From Bolinopsis microptera (Eukaryota > Ctenophora > Tentaculata > Lobata > Bolinopsidae): DNA of 60,000 nucleotides. The position numbers and the translations under genes were made by a program. The notes under the pieces were generated by a model. It ran no database searches, had not been told where the DNA came from, and saw only the letters and a list, made by a program, of their open reading frames with translations. How positions within the stretch are numbered: position 1 is the stretch's first letter; each line of letters opens with the position of its first letter. Below are positions 1 to 13,400 of this stretch, in pieces. The stretch covers positions 13,727,167-13,787,166 of the forward strand of contig NC_087074.1 in NCBI RefSeq assembly GCF_026151205.1, written 5' to 3'.

Positions 1-3000
1 CAGGGGCCACGCCCATCCCAAAATTACCGAAATCCAGCTAAAATCCAGACTTTAAAATCTTTACCCCTGTAGTGCTTTTATGTTCCGGGGTAGGTGGGAC
101 ATGTTTTAGTTTAAAAATGGGTTCTACCTGTCCCAAACCATCATAAAAATCAAGTTTCGACCTCTCAACCCACTCAGGCCACTCCCAGGGGCCACGCCCA
201 TCCCAAAATTACCGAAATCCAGCTAAAATCCAGACTTTAAAATCTTTACCCCTGTAGTGCTTTTATGTTCCGGGGTAGGTGGGACATGTTTTAGTTTAAA
301 AATGGGTTCTACCTGTCCCAAACCATCATAAAAATCAAGTTTCGACCTCTCAACCCACTCAGGCCACTCCCAGGGGCCACGCCCATCCCAAAATTACCGA
401 AATCCAGCTAAAATCCAGACTTTAAAATCTTTACCCCTGTAGTGCTTTTATGTTCCGGGGTAGGTGGGACATGTTTTAGTTTAAAAATGGGTTCTACCTG
501 TCCCAAACCATCATAAAAATCAAGTTTCGACCTCTCAACCCACTCAGGCCACTCCCAGGGGCCACGCCCATCCCAAAATTACCGAAATCCAGCTAAAATC
601 CAGGCTTTAAAATCTTTACCCCTGTAGTGCTTTTATGTTCCGGGGTAGGTGGGGCATGTTTTAGTTTAAAAATGGGTTCTACCTGTCCCAAACCATCATA
701 AAAATCAAGTTTCGACCTCTCAACCCACTCAGGCCACTCCCAGGGGCCACGCCCATCCCAAAATTACCGAAATCCAGCTAAAATCCAGACTTTAAAATCT
801 TTACCCCTGTAGTGCTTTTATGTTCCGGGGTAGGTGGGACATGTTTTAGTTTAAAAATGGGTTCTACCTGTCCCAAACCATCATAAAAATCAAGTTTCGA
901 CCTCTCAACCCACTCAGGCCACTCCCAGGGGCCACGCCCATCCCAAAATTACCGAAATCCAGCTAAAATCCAGACTTTAAAATCTTTACCCCTGTAGTGC
1001 TTTTATGTTCCGGGGTAGGTGGGACATGTTTTAGTTTAAAAATGGGTTCTACCTGTCCCAAACCATCATAAAAATCAAGTTTCGACCTCTCAACCCACTC
1101 AGGCCACTCCCAGGGGCCACGCCCATCCCAAAATTACCGAAAATCCAGCTAAAATCCAGACTTTAAATCTTTACCCCTGTAGTGCTTTTATGTTTCGGGG
1201 TAGGTGGGACATGTTTTAGTTTAAAAAATGGGTTCTACCTGTCCCAAACCATCATAAAAATCAAGTTTCGACCTCTCAACCCACTCAGGCCACTCCCAGG
1301 GGCCCACGCCCATCCCAAAATTACCGAAATCCAGCTAAAATCCAGACTTTAAATCTTTACCCCTGTAGTGCTTTTATGTTCCGGGGTAGGTGGGGCATGT
1401 TTTAGTTTAAAAATGGGTTCTACCTGTCCCAAACCATCATAAAAATCAAGTTTCGACCTCTCAACCCACTCAGGCCACTCCCAGGGGCCACGCCCATCCC
1501 AAAATTACCGAAATCCAGCTAAAATCCAGACTTTAAAATCTTTACCCCTGTAGTGCTTTTATGTTCCGGGGTAGGGTGGGACATGTTTTAGTTTAAAAAT
1601 GGGTTCTACCTGTCCCCAAACCATCATAAAAATCAAGTTTCGACCTCTCAACCCACTCAGGCCACTCCCAGGGGCCACGCCCATCCCAAATTACCGAAAT
1701 CCAGCTAAAATCCAGACTTTAAAATCTTTACCCCTGTAGTGCTTTTATGTTTCGGGGTAGGTGGGACATGTTTTAGTTTAAAAATGGTTTCTACCTGTCC
1801 CAAACCATCATAAAAAATCAAGTTTCGACCTCTCAACCCACGCAGACCACTCCCAGGGGCCACGCCCATCCCAAAATTACCGAAATCCAGCTAAATCCAG
1901 ACTTTAAAATCTTTACCCCTGTAGTGCTTTTATGTTCCGGGGTAGGTGGGACATGTTTTAGTTTAAAATGGGTTCTACCTGTCCCAAACCATCATAAAAT
2001 CAAGTTTCGACCTCTCAACCCACTCAGGCCACTCCCAGGGGCCACTCCCAGGGGCCACGCCCATCCCAAAATTACCGAAATCCAGCTAAAATCCAGACTT
2101 TAAAATCTTTACCCCTGTAGTGCTTTTATGTTCCGGGGTAGGTGGGACATGTTTTAGTTTAAAAATGGGTTCTACCTGTCCCAAACCATCATAAAAATCA
2201 AGTTTCGACCTCTCAACCCACTCAGGCCACTCCCAGGGGCCACGCCCATCCCAAAATTACCGAAATCCAGCTAAAATCCAGATTTTAAAATCTTTACCCC
2301 TGTAGTGCTTTTATGTTCCGGGGTAGGTGGGACATGTTTTAGTTTAAAAATGGGTTCTACCTGTCCCAAACCATCATAAAAATCAAGTTTCGACCTCTCA
2401 ACCCACTCAGGCCACTCCCAGGGGCCACGCCCATCCCAAAATTACCGAAATCCAGCTAAAATCCAGACTTTAAAATCTTTACCCCTGTAGTGCTTTTATG
2501 TTCCGGGGTAGGTGGGACATGTTTTAGTTTAAAAAATGGGTTCTACCTGTCCCAAACCATCATAAAAATCAAGTTTCGACCTCTCAACCCACTCAGGCCA
2601 CTCCCAGGGGCCACGCCCATCCCAAAATTACCGAAATCCAGCTAAAATCCAGACTTTAAAATCTTTACCCCTGTAGTGCTTTTATGTTCAGGGGTAGGTG
2701 GGACATGTTTTAGTTTAAAAATGGGTTCTACCCGTCCCAAACCATCATAAAAATCAAGTTTCGACCTCTCAACCCACTCAGGCCACTCCCAGGGGCCACC
2801 GCCCATCCCAAAATTACCGAAATCCAGCTAAATCCAGACTTTAAAATCTTTACCCCCTGTAGTGCTTTTATGTTCCGGGGTAGGTGGGACATGTTTTAGT
2901 TTAAAAAATGGGTTCTACCTGTCCCAAACCATCATAAAAAATCAAGTTTCGACCTCTCAACCCACTCAGGCCACTCCCAGGGGCCACGCCCATCCCAAAA

Positions 3001-3905
3001 TTACCGAAATCCAGCTAAAATCCAGACTTTAAAATCTTTACCCCTGTAGTGCTTTTATGTTTCGGGGTAGGTGGGACATGTTTTAGTTTAAAAATGGATT
3101 CTACCTGTCCCAAACCATCATAAAAATCAAGTTTCGACCTCTCAACCCACTCAGGCCACTCCCAGGGGCCACGCCCATCCCAAAATTACCGAAATCCAGC
3201 TAAAATCCAGACTTTAAAATCTTTACCCTGTAGTGCTTTTATGTTCCGGGGTAGGTGGGACATGTTTTAGTTTAAAAATGGGTTCTACCTGTCCCAAACC
3301 ATCATAAAAATCAAGTTTCGACCTCTCAACCCACTCAGGCCACTCCCAGGGGCCACTCCCAGGGGCCACGCCCATCCCAAAATTACCGAAATCCAGCTAA
3401 AATCCAGACTTTAAAATCTTTACCCCTGTAGTGCTTTTATGTTCCGGGGTAGGTGGGACATGTTTTAGTTTAAAAATGGGTTCTACCTGTCCCAAACCAT
3501 CATAAAAATCAAGTTTCGACCTCTCAACCCACTCAGGCCACTCCCAGGGGCCACGCCCATCCCAAAATTACCGAAATCCAGCTAAAATCCAGACTTTTAA
3601 AATCTTTACCCCTGTAGTGCTTTTATGTTCCGGGGTAGGTGGGACATGTTTTAGTTTAAAAATGGGTTCTACCTGTCCCAAACCATCATAAAAATCAAGT
3701 TTCGACCTCTCAACCCACTCAGGCCACTCCCAGGGGCCACGCCCATCCCAAAATTACCGAAATCCAGCTAAAATCCAGACTTTAAAATCTTTACCCCTGT
3801 AGTGCTTTTATGTTCCGGGGTAGGTGGGACATGTTTTAGTTTAAAAATGGGTTCTACCTGTCCCGAACCATCATAAAAATCAAGTTTCGACCTCTCAACC
3901 CACTC
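1..3905 (-). repeat. 185-bp satellite array, left arm
   Basis: About 21 head-to-tail copies of a 185-bp unit; CAGGGGCCAC recurs at 1, 186, 371 and 556. The unit is the reverse complement of the 184-bp unit at 7405-18279, so this arm is called minus relative to the larger arm. Copies are nearly identical, with occasional one-base indels and two places (near 2040 and 3350) where GGCCACTCCCAGG is doubled. Read in the orientation of the other arm, this arm has GGCCTGAGT, GGTAGAACC and AAACTAAAAC where the other mostly has GGCCCGAGT, GGCAGAACC and AAACCAAAAC, so it is a distinct subfamily. The array is cut by the window start. Short ORFs in it are by-products of the repeat; I see no gene. Confidence 0.97.
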
Positions 3906-6810
3906 ACATCCACAATAGGCTCAGAATGATCAGGATAGCATGAAACATGAACAAAAGTAGTTTCGAGAAAAACTTTGAAAAATTTTGACTTAGAAAATTT
4001 TCGGTCCGAGTCATTCTCGATACGTACCTCTAAAAGCAGAGCTACCGCTTCCGAGCTCGTATTGCAAACGGGAGGCCTGCCTTCCGAGATCGCATTACAA
4101 AGGGGACCCTCGAGTCCAAAATCGTATATCGAACTTCGAAAACCGAAAAATATATTTTCGGCTCAGAATGATCAGGATAGCATGAAACATGAACAAAAGT
4201 AGTTTCGAGAAAAACTTTGAAAAATTTTGACTTAGAAAATTTTCGGTCCGAGTCATTCTCGATACGTACCTCTAAAAGCAGAGCTACCGCTTCTGAGCTC
4301 GTATTGCGAACGGGAGGCCTGCCTTCCGAGATCGCATTACAAAGGGGACCCTCGAGTCCAAAATCGTATATCGAACTTCGAAAACCGAAATAAATATTTT
4401 TGGCTCAGAATGATCAGGATAGCATGAAACATGAACAAAAGTAGTTTCCAGAAAAACTTTTTAAAAATTTTGACTTAGAAAATTTTAAGTCCGAGTCATT
4501 CTCGATACGTACCTCTGAAAGCAGAGCTCCCGCTTCCGAGCTCGTATTGCGAACGGGAGGCCTGCCTTCCGAGATCGCATTACAAAGGGGACCCTCGAGT
4601 CCAAAATCGTATATCGAACTTCGAAAACCGAAATAAATATTTTTGGCTCAGAATGAACAGGATAGCATGAAACCGGGGGGGGATCATACACTTAGTACCG
4701 GACATGACGTTGGTGGGTGGGTCATTTTTTCTCCCAAAAACACAGTTAGTACATGGTACTAACTGGTGGGTCTACTGCCCATTTTCCAGAAAAACAGTTA
4801 GTACATGGTACTGAGGGGTTCATTTTTTGGGTGTCCAACCCCAAAAAAACCATTTTACCTCAAATTTCAATTTTGGGAATGGGTTTTTGAGGTTTTTTTT
4901 TTGAGTTTTTTTTTGGGTTTTTTTTGTAATTTAAAAATTTTTTGTGTAACTTTTTATCTAATTCGACTACATTGAAAACAAAACCCCTACTAAATAGTGG
5001 GTATAATTTTCCCATTTCCAATGTTTAATGAGCTGTTTAAAGCAATTATGGGTGGGTATCTTATTCTATATACCAAAAAACAGTTAGTACCATGATTTTT
5101 CGACAGTTAGTACCGCAAAAGGCGGCAAAAGGGGTGGGTGTCTTACGTATTATCCAAAACACAGTTAGTACCGCAAAGGGGGTGGGTGGGTCTAGTGAAA
5201 AATATCCAAAACTACACTTAGTCGACGTGATGTCCGGCACTTGGTACCTGATTCCCCCCCGATGAAACATGAACAAAAGTAGTTTCGAGAAAAACTTTGA
5301 AAAATTTTGACTTAGAAAATTTTCGGTCCGAGTCATTCTCGATACGTACCTCTAAAAGCAGAGCTACCGCTTCCGAGCTCGTATTGCGAACGGGAGGCCT
5401 GCCTTCCGAGATCGCATTACAAAGGGGACCCTCGAGTCCAAAATCGTATATCGAACTTCGAAAACCGAAAAAAAATATTTTTGGCTCAGAATGATCAGGA
5501 TAGCATGAAACATGAACAAAAGTAGTTTCCAGAAAAACTTTGAAAAATTTTGACTTAGAAAATTTTCGGTCCGAGTCATTCTCGATACGTACCTCTAAAA
5601 GCAGAGCTACCGCTTCTGAGCTCGTATTGCGAACGGGAGGCCTGCCTTCCGAGATCGCATTACAAAGGGGACCCTCGAGTCCAAAATTGTATATCGAACT
5701 TCGAAAACCGAAATAAATATTTTTGGCTCAGAATGATCAGGATAGCATGAAACATGAACAAAAGTAGTTTCGAGAAAAACTTTGAAAAATTTTGACTTAG
5801 AAAATTTTCGGTCCGAGTCATTCTCGATACGTACCTCTAAAAGCAGAGCTACCGCTTCCGAGCTCGTATTGCGAACGGGAGGCCTGCCTTCCGAGATCGC
5901 ATTACAAAGGGGACCCTCGAGTCCAAAATCCTATATCGAACTTCGAAAACCGAAATAAATATTTTTGGCTCAGAATGATCAGGATAGCATGAAACATGAA
6001 CAAAAGTAGTTTCCAGAAAAACTTTTGTTAAATTTTGACTTAGAAAATTTTCGGTCCGAGTCATTCTCGATACGTACCTCTAAAAGCAGAGCTACCGCTT
6101 CCGAGCTCGTATTGCGAACGGGAGGCCTGCCTTCCGAGATCGCATTACAAAGGGGACCCTCGAGTCCAAAATCGTATATCGAACTTCGAAACCGAAATAA
6201 ATATTTTTGGCTCAGAATGATCAGGATAGCATGAAACATGAACAAAAGTAGTTTCCAGAAAAACTTTTTTAAAAATTTTGACTTAGAAATTTTAAGTCCG
6301 AGTCATTCTCGATACGTACCTCTGAAAGCAGAGCTCCCGCTTCCGAGCTCGTATTGCGAACGGGAGGCCTGCCTCCCGAGATCGCATTACAAAGGGGACC
6401 CTCGAGTCCAAAATCGTATATCGAACTTCGAAAACCGAAATAAATATTTTTGGCTCAGAATGATCAGGATAGCATGAAACATGAACAAAAGTAGTTTCGA
6501 GAAAACTTTGAAAAATTTTGACTTAGAAAATTTTCGGTCCGAGTCATTTCTCGATACGTACCTCTAAAAGCAGAGCTACCGCTTCCGAGCTCGTATTGCG
6601 AACGGGAGGCCTGCCTTCCGAGATCGCATTACAAAGGGGACCCTCGAGTCCAAAATCGTATATCGAACTTCGAAAACCGAAAAAAATATTTTTGGCTCAG
6701 AATGATCAGGTAGCATGAAACATGAACATAAGTAGTTTCCAGAAAAACTTTGAAAAATTGTGACTTAGAAAATTTTCGGTCCGAGTCATTCTCGATACGT
6801 ACCTCTGAAA
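3906..6810 (+). repeat. 242-bp tandem repeat array
   Basis: About ten copies of a 242-bp unit; GCTCAGAATGATCAGG recurs near 3919, 4161, 4403, 4646, 5484, 5726, 5968, 6210, 6453 and 6696. The unit contains GTCCGAGTCATTCTCGATAC and GGGAGGCCTGCCTTCCGAG. The array is interrupted at 4674-5261 by a small transposon and ends inside a unit at about 6810. Copies differ by a few substitutions and one-base indels. It is unrelated in sequence to the 184/185-bp satellite on both sides. ORFs of 65-90 codons run through it because the unit has few stops; they look unlike real proteins. Confidence 0.96.
4674..5261. mobile_element. 588-bp MITE-like element inside the 242-bp array
   Basis: This stretch has no match to the 242-bp unit and splits one copy. 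ATGAAAC stands directly before (4667-4673) and directly after it (5262-5268), although the unit has that heptamer once at this point, which is a target-site duplication. The ends are imperfect inverted repeats of about 45 bp: the left begins with C, eight G, then ATCA; the right, reverse complemented, begins with C, seven G, then AATCA. Both reach a shared CCGGACAT-ACG. Inside are repeated ACAGTTAGTAC motifs and GTGGGTGGGTC near both ends. No transposase ORF. The superfamily is unclear; a 7-8 bp duplication would fit a hAT-like element. Confidence 0.85.
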
Positions 6811-7404
6811 GACTACGCCCATATAATATAAATCACCTATTATTGTTCTTTCCGGACATGCTAGACGCCCATTTATTTCAGATTACTGCAGATAATTAAT
6901 AGTTGCATCTGATCTGAAAAATTGAGCCCAAACGTATTTGAAATGAACGAAGTTATCAAGCATTTAATGTATCTCGTTAACAAAATCTGATAGGGTGATT
7001 CTGTGATAGGTCACCTTAATTGGGTTCCCTTGCAATTTGACGGGGCCATCTAATCACCTGAACAGGTAATCGAATCACCTGATCATACGTAATGGATAAC
7101 TCGTCATGCCTCGTATCTCGTTCATCTGAGAAGCTACAACCCTCATTTTTTCAGATCCAACGTAATTTGAATGGCCAAATACGATCCTATAAAATTTGGC
7201 TCGATCTGATTATCAAAACTATCGAATAAATGCGATCATGAACCTTCATAAAAAAATGAAAATGAATATTCTTGAAAAAATGAAAATGAATCTATTCCTC
7301 GAATGAGTGGTGTTAGTAGTCATACCAAAAAGAATACCCCGGAACATAACATCCTTCCAGGTGTTAAGATTTCTCATTCTGTCTGGATTTGATTTTACCC
7401 CGGA
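6811..7404. other. unique spacer between the two satellite families
   Basis: About 600 bp of AT-rich, non-tandem sequence. It has a short local duplication (AAAAAATGAAAATGAAT twice near 7250-7290) and, from about 7340, scrambled pieces of the 184-bp satellite (ACCCCGGAACATAAA at 7336 and 7393) leading into the array. No coding region recognised. Confidence 0.7.
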
Positions 7405-10400
7405 ACATAAACCTGGATTTCAGTAAATTTTGGGATGGGCGTGGCCCCTGGGGAGTGGCCGAGTGGGTTGAGAGGTCGAAACTTGCTTTTTTGATGGTTT
7501 GGGACAGGCAGAACCATTTTTAAACTAAAAAATGTCCCACCTACCCCGGAACATAAAAGCACTACAGGGGTAAAGATTTTAAAGTCTGGATTTTAGCTGG
7601 ATTTCGGTCATTTTGGGATGCGGCGTGGCCCCTGGGAGTGGCGCCCGAGTGGGGTTAGAGAGGTCGAAACTAGATTTTTATGATGGTTTGGGACAGGTAG
7701 AACCCATTTTTAAACTAAAAAACATGTCCCACCTACCCCGGAACATAAAAGCATACAGGGGTAAAGATTTTAAAAGTCTGGATTTAGCTGGATTTCGGTC
7801 ATTTTTGGATGGGCGTGGCCCCTGGGAGTGGCCCGAGTGGGTTTGAAAGGTCGAAAACTTGATTTTTATGATGGTTATGGACAAGGCAAGAACCCATTTT
7901 TTAAACTTAAAACATGTCCCACCTACCCCGGAACATAAAAGCACTACAGGGGTAAAGATTTTAACGTCTGGATTTAGCTGGATTTCTGTCCTTTTGGGAT
8001 GGGCGTGGCCCCTGGGAGTAGCCCCGAGTGGGTTGAGAGGTCGAAACTTGATTTTTATGATGGTTTGGGACAGGCAGAACCCATTTTTCTAAACTAAAAC
8101 ATGGTCCCACCTACCCCGGAACTTAAAGCACTACAGGGGTAAAGATTTTAAAGTCTGGATTGGCTGGATTTCGGTCATTTTGGGATGGGCGTGGCCCCCT
8201 GGGAGTGGCCCGAGTGGGTTGAGAGGTCGAAACTTGATTTTTATGCTGGTTTGGGGCCGGCAGAAGAACCCATTTTTAAACTAAAACATGTCCCACCTAC
8301 CCCGGAACATAAAAGCACTACAGGGGTAAAGATTTTAAAATCTGGATTTTAGCTGGATTTCGGTCATTTTGGGATGGGCGTGGCCCTGGGAGTGGCCCCG
8401 AGTGGGTTGAGAGGTCGAAACTTGATTTTTATGATGGTTTGGGACAGGCAGAACCCATTTTTAAACTAAAACATGTCACCCTACCCCGGAACCATAAAGC
8501 ACTCCAGGGGTAAAGATTTTAAAGTCTGGATTTGGCTGGATTTTCGGTCATTTTGCGATGGGCGTGGCCCCCTGGGAGTGGCCCGAGTGGTTGCGAGGTC
8601 GAAACTGATTTTTATGATGGTTCTGGGACAGGCAGAACCCATTTTTAAACTAAACATGTCCCCACCTACCCCGGAACATAAAAGCACTCAAAGGGGTAAA
8701 GATTTTAAAGTCTGGATTTGGCTGGATTTCGGTCATTTCTGGATGGCGAGGCCCCTGGGAGTGGCCCGAGTGGGTTGAAGGTCGAAACTTGATTTTTATG
8801 ATGGTTTCGGGACAGGCAGAACCCATTTTTAAACTAAAAACATGTCCCCACCTACCCCGTAACATTAAAAGACTACCGGGGGTAAAGATTTTAAAGTCTG
8901 TATTTTAGCTGGCTTTCGGTCATTTTGGGATGGGCGTGGCCCCTGGGAGTGGCCTGAGTGGGTTGAGAGGTCGAAACTTGATATTTATGATGGTTTGGGA
9001 GAGGCAGAACCCATTTTTAAACTAAAACATGTCCCACCTACCCCGGAACATAAAAGCACTACAGGGGTAAAAGATTTTAAAGTCTGGATTTTTGCTGGAT
9101 TTCGGTCCATTTTGGGATGGGCGTGGCCCCCTGGGAGTGGCCCGAGTGGGTTAGAGAGGTCGAAACTAGATTTTATGATGGTTAGGGGACAGGTTAGAGA
9201 ACCCATTTTTAAACTAAAACATGTCCCACTACCCCGGAACATAAAGCACTCAGGGGTAAAGATTTTTAAAGTCTGGATTTAGCTGGATTTCGGTCATTTT
9301 GGGATGGGCGTGGCCCCTGGGAGTGGCCCGAGTGGGTTGTCGAAAGGTCGAAACTTGATTTATATGATGGTTTGGGACAGGCAGGAACCCATTTTTTAAA
9401 CTAAAAACATGTCCCACCTACCCCGGAACATAAAAGCACTACAGGGGTAACGATTTTAAAGTCTGGATTTAGCTGGATTTCTGTCATTTTGGGATGGGCG
9501 TGGCCCTGGGAGTAGCCCCGAGTGGGTTGAGAGGTCGAAACTGATTTTTATGATGGTTTGTGGACAGGCAGAACCCATTTTTCAACTAAAACATGTCCCC
9601 ACCTACCCCGGAACATAAAAGCACTACGGGGTAAAGATTTTAAAGTCTGGATTTGGCTACTGGATTTTCGGTCATTTTTGGGATGGGCGTGGCCCCTGGA
9701 GTGGCCCGCGAGTGGGTTTGAGAGGTCGAAACATGCATTTTTATGATGGTTTGGGCCAGGCAGCAGAACCATTTTTAAACTAAAACTGTCCCACCTACCC
9801 CGGAACATAAAAGCACTACAGGGGTAAAGATTTTAAAGTCTGGATTTAGCTGGATTTCGGTCATTTTGGGATGGGCGTGGCCCCTGGGAGTGGCCCGAGT
9901 GGTAGAGAGGTCGAAACTAGATTTTTATGATGGTTTGGGACAGGTAGAAACCCATTTTTAAACTAAAACATGTCCCACCTACCCGGACATAAAGCACTAC
10001 AGGGGTAAAGATTTTAAAGTCTGGATTTAGCTGGATTTCGGTCATTATTGGGATGGGCGTGGCCCCCCTGGGAGTGGCCCGAGTGGGTTGAAGGTCGAAA
10101 CTTGATATTTTATGATGGTTTGGGACAGGCAGAACCCATTTTTAAACTAAAACATGTCCAACCTACCCCGGAACATAAAAGCACTACAGGGGTAAAGATT
10201 TTAAAGTCTGGATTTAGCTGGATTTCTGTCATTTTGGGATGGGCGTGGCCCCTGGGAGTAGCCCGAGTGGGTTGAGAGGTCGAAACTTGATTTTTATGAT
10301 GGTTTGGGACAGGCAGAACCCATTTTTAAACTAAACATGTCCCACCCTACCCCGGAACATAAAGCACTACAGGGGTAAGATTTTAAAGTCTGGATTTGGC

Positions 10401-13400
10401 TGATTTCGGTCATTTTGGGATGGGCGTGGCCCCTGGGAGTGGCCGAGTGGGTTGAGAGGTCGAAACTTGATTTTATGATGGTTTGGGACAGGCAGAACCC
10501 ATTTTTAAACTAAAACATGTCCCACCTACCCGCGGAACATAAAAGCACTACAGGGGTAAAGATTTTAAAGTCTGGATTTTAGCTGGATTTCGGTCATTTT
10601 GGGATGGGCGTGGCCCCTGGGAGTGGCCCGAGTGGGTTGAGAGGTCGAAACTTGATTTTTATGATGGTTTGGACAGGCAGAACCCATTTTTAAACTAAAA
10701 CATGTCCCACCTACCCCGGAACATAAAAGCACTACAGGGGTAAAGATTTTAAAGTCTGGATTTGGCTGGATTTCGGTCATTTTGCGATGGGCGTGGCCCC
10801 TGGGAGTGGCCCGAGTGGGTTGAGAGGTCGAAACTTGATTTTTATGATGGTTTGGGACAGGCAGAACCCATTTAAAACTAAAACATGTCCCACCTACCCC
10901 GGAACATAAAAGCACTAAAGGGGTAAAGATTTTAAAGTCTGGATTTAGGCTGGATTTCGGTCATTTGGGATGGGCGTGGCCCCTGGGAGTGGCCCGAGTG
11001 GGTTGAAGGTCGAAACTTGATTTTTATGATGGTTTGGGACAGGCAGAACCCATTTTTAAACTAAAACATGTCCCACCTACCCCGGAACATAAAAGCACTA
11101 CAGGGGTAAAGATTTTTAAAGTCTGGATTTTAGCTGGATTTCGGTCATTTTGGGATGGGCGTGGCCCCTGGGAGTGGCCCTGAGTGGGTTAGAGAGGTCG
11201 AAACTTGATTTTTATGATGGTTTGGAGAGGCAGAACCCATTTTTAAACTAAAACATGTCCCACCTACCCGGAACATAAAAGCACTACAGGGGTAAAAGAT
11301 TTTAAAGTCTGGATTTGGCTGGATTTCGGTCATTTTGGGATGGGCGTGGCCCCTGGGAGTGGCCGAGTGGGTTGAGACGTCGAAACTTGATTTTTATGAT
11401 GGTTTGGGACAGGCAGAACCCATTTTTAAACTAAAACATGTCCCACCTACCCGGAACATAAAAGCACTACAGGGGGTAAAGATTTTAAAGTCTGGATTTA
11501 GCTGGATTTCGGTCATTTTGGGATGGGCGTTGGCCCTGGGAGTGGCCCGAGTGGGTTGAGAGGTCGAAACTTGATTTTTATGATGGTTTGGGACAGGCAA
11601 AACCCATTTTTAAACCAAAACATGTCCCACCTACCCCGGAACATAAAAGCACTACAGGGGTCAAGATTTTAAAAGTCTGGATTTAGCTGGATTTCGGTCA
11701 TTTTGGGATGGGGCGTGGCCCCTGGGAGTGGCCGAGTGGGTTGAGAGGTCGAAACTTGATTTTTATGATGGTTTGGGACAGGCAGAACCCATTTTTAAAC
11801 CAAAACATGTCCCACCTACCCCGGAACATAAAAGCACTACAGGGGTAAAGATTTTAAAGTCTGGATTTAGCTGGATTTCGGTCATTTTGGGATGGGCGTG
11901 GCCCCTGGGAGTGGCCCGAGTGGGTTGAGAGGTCGAAACTTGATTTTTATGATGGTTTAAGACAGGCAGAACCCATTTTTAAACCAAAACATGTCCCACC
12001 TACCCGGAACATAAAAGCACTACAGGGGTAAAGATTTTAAAGTCTGGATTTAGCTGGATTTCGGTCATTTTGGGATGGGCGTGGCCCCTGGGAGTGGCCC
12101 GAGTGGGTTGAGAGGTCGAAACTTGATTTTTATGATGGTTTGGGACAGGCAGAACCTATTTTTAAACCAAAACATGTCCCACCTACCCCGGAACATAAAA
12201 GCACTACAGGGGTAAAGATTTTAAAGTCTGGATTTAGCTGGATTTCGGTCATTTTGGGATGGGCGTGGCCCCTGGGAGAGGCCCGAGTGGGTTGAGAGGT
12301 CGAAACTTCATTTTTATGATGGTTTGGGACAGGCAGAACCCATTTTTAAACCAAAACATGTCCCACCTACCCCGGAACATAAAAGCACTACAGGGGTAAA
12401 GATTTTAAAGTCTGGATTTTAGCTGGATTTCGGTCATTTTGGGATGGGCGTGGCCCCTGGGAGTGGCCCGAGTGGGTTGAGAGGTCGAAACTTGATTTTT
12501 ATGATGGTTTGGGACAGGCAGAACCCATTTTTAAACTAAAACATGTCCCACCTACCCCGGAACATAAAAGCACTACAGGGGTAAAGATTTTAAAGTCTGG
12601 ATTTAGCTGGATTTCGGTCATTTTGGGATGGGCGTGGCCCCTGGGAGTGGCCCGAGTGGGTTGAGAGGTCGAAACTTGATTTTTATGATGGTTTGGGACA
12701 GGCAGAACCCATTTTTAAACCAAAACATGTCCCACCTACCCCGGAACATAAAAGCACTACAGGGGTAAAGATTTTAAAGTCTGGATTTAGCTGGATTTCG
12801 GTCATTTTGGGATGGGCGTGGCCCCTGGGAGTGGCCCGAGTGGGTTGAGAGGTCGAAACTTGATTTTTATGATGGTTTGGGACAGGCAGAACCCATTTTT
12901 AAACCAAAACATGTCCCACCTACCCCGGAACATAAAAGTACTACAGGGGTAAAGATTTTAAAGTCTGGATTTAGCTGGATTTCGGTCATTTTGGGATGGG
13001 CGTGGCCCCTGGGAGTGGCCCGAGTGGGTTGAGAGGTCGAAACTTGATTTTTATGATGGTTTGGGACAGGCAGAACCCATTTTTAAACCAAAACATGTCC
13101 CACCTACCCCGGAACATAAAAGCACTACAGGGGTAAAGATTTTAAAGTCTGGATTTTAGCTGGATTTCGGTCATTTTGGGATGGGCGTGGCCCCTGGGAG
13201 TGGCCCGAGTGGGTTGAGAGGTCGAAACTTGATTTTTATGATGGTTTGGGACAGGCAGAACCCATTTTTAAACTAAAACATGTCCCACCTACCCCGGAAC
13301 ATAAAAGCACTACAGGGGTAAAGATTTTAAAGTCTGGATTTAGCTGGATTTCGGTCATTTTGGGATGGGCGTGGCCCCTGGGAGTGGCCCGAGTGGGTTG

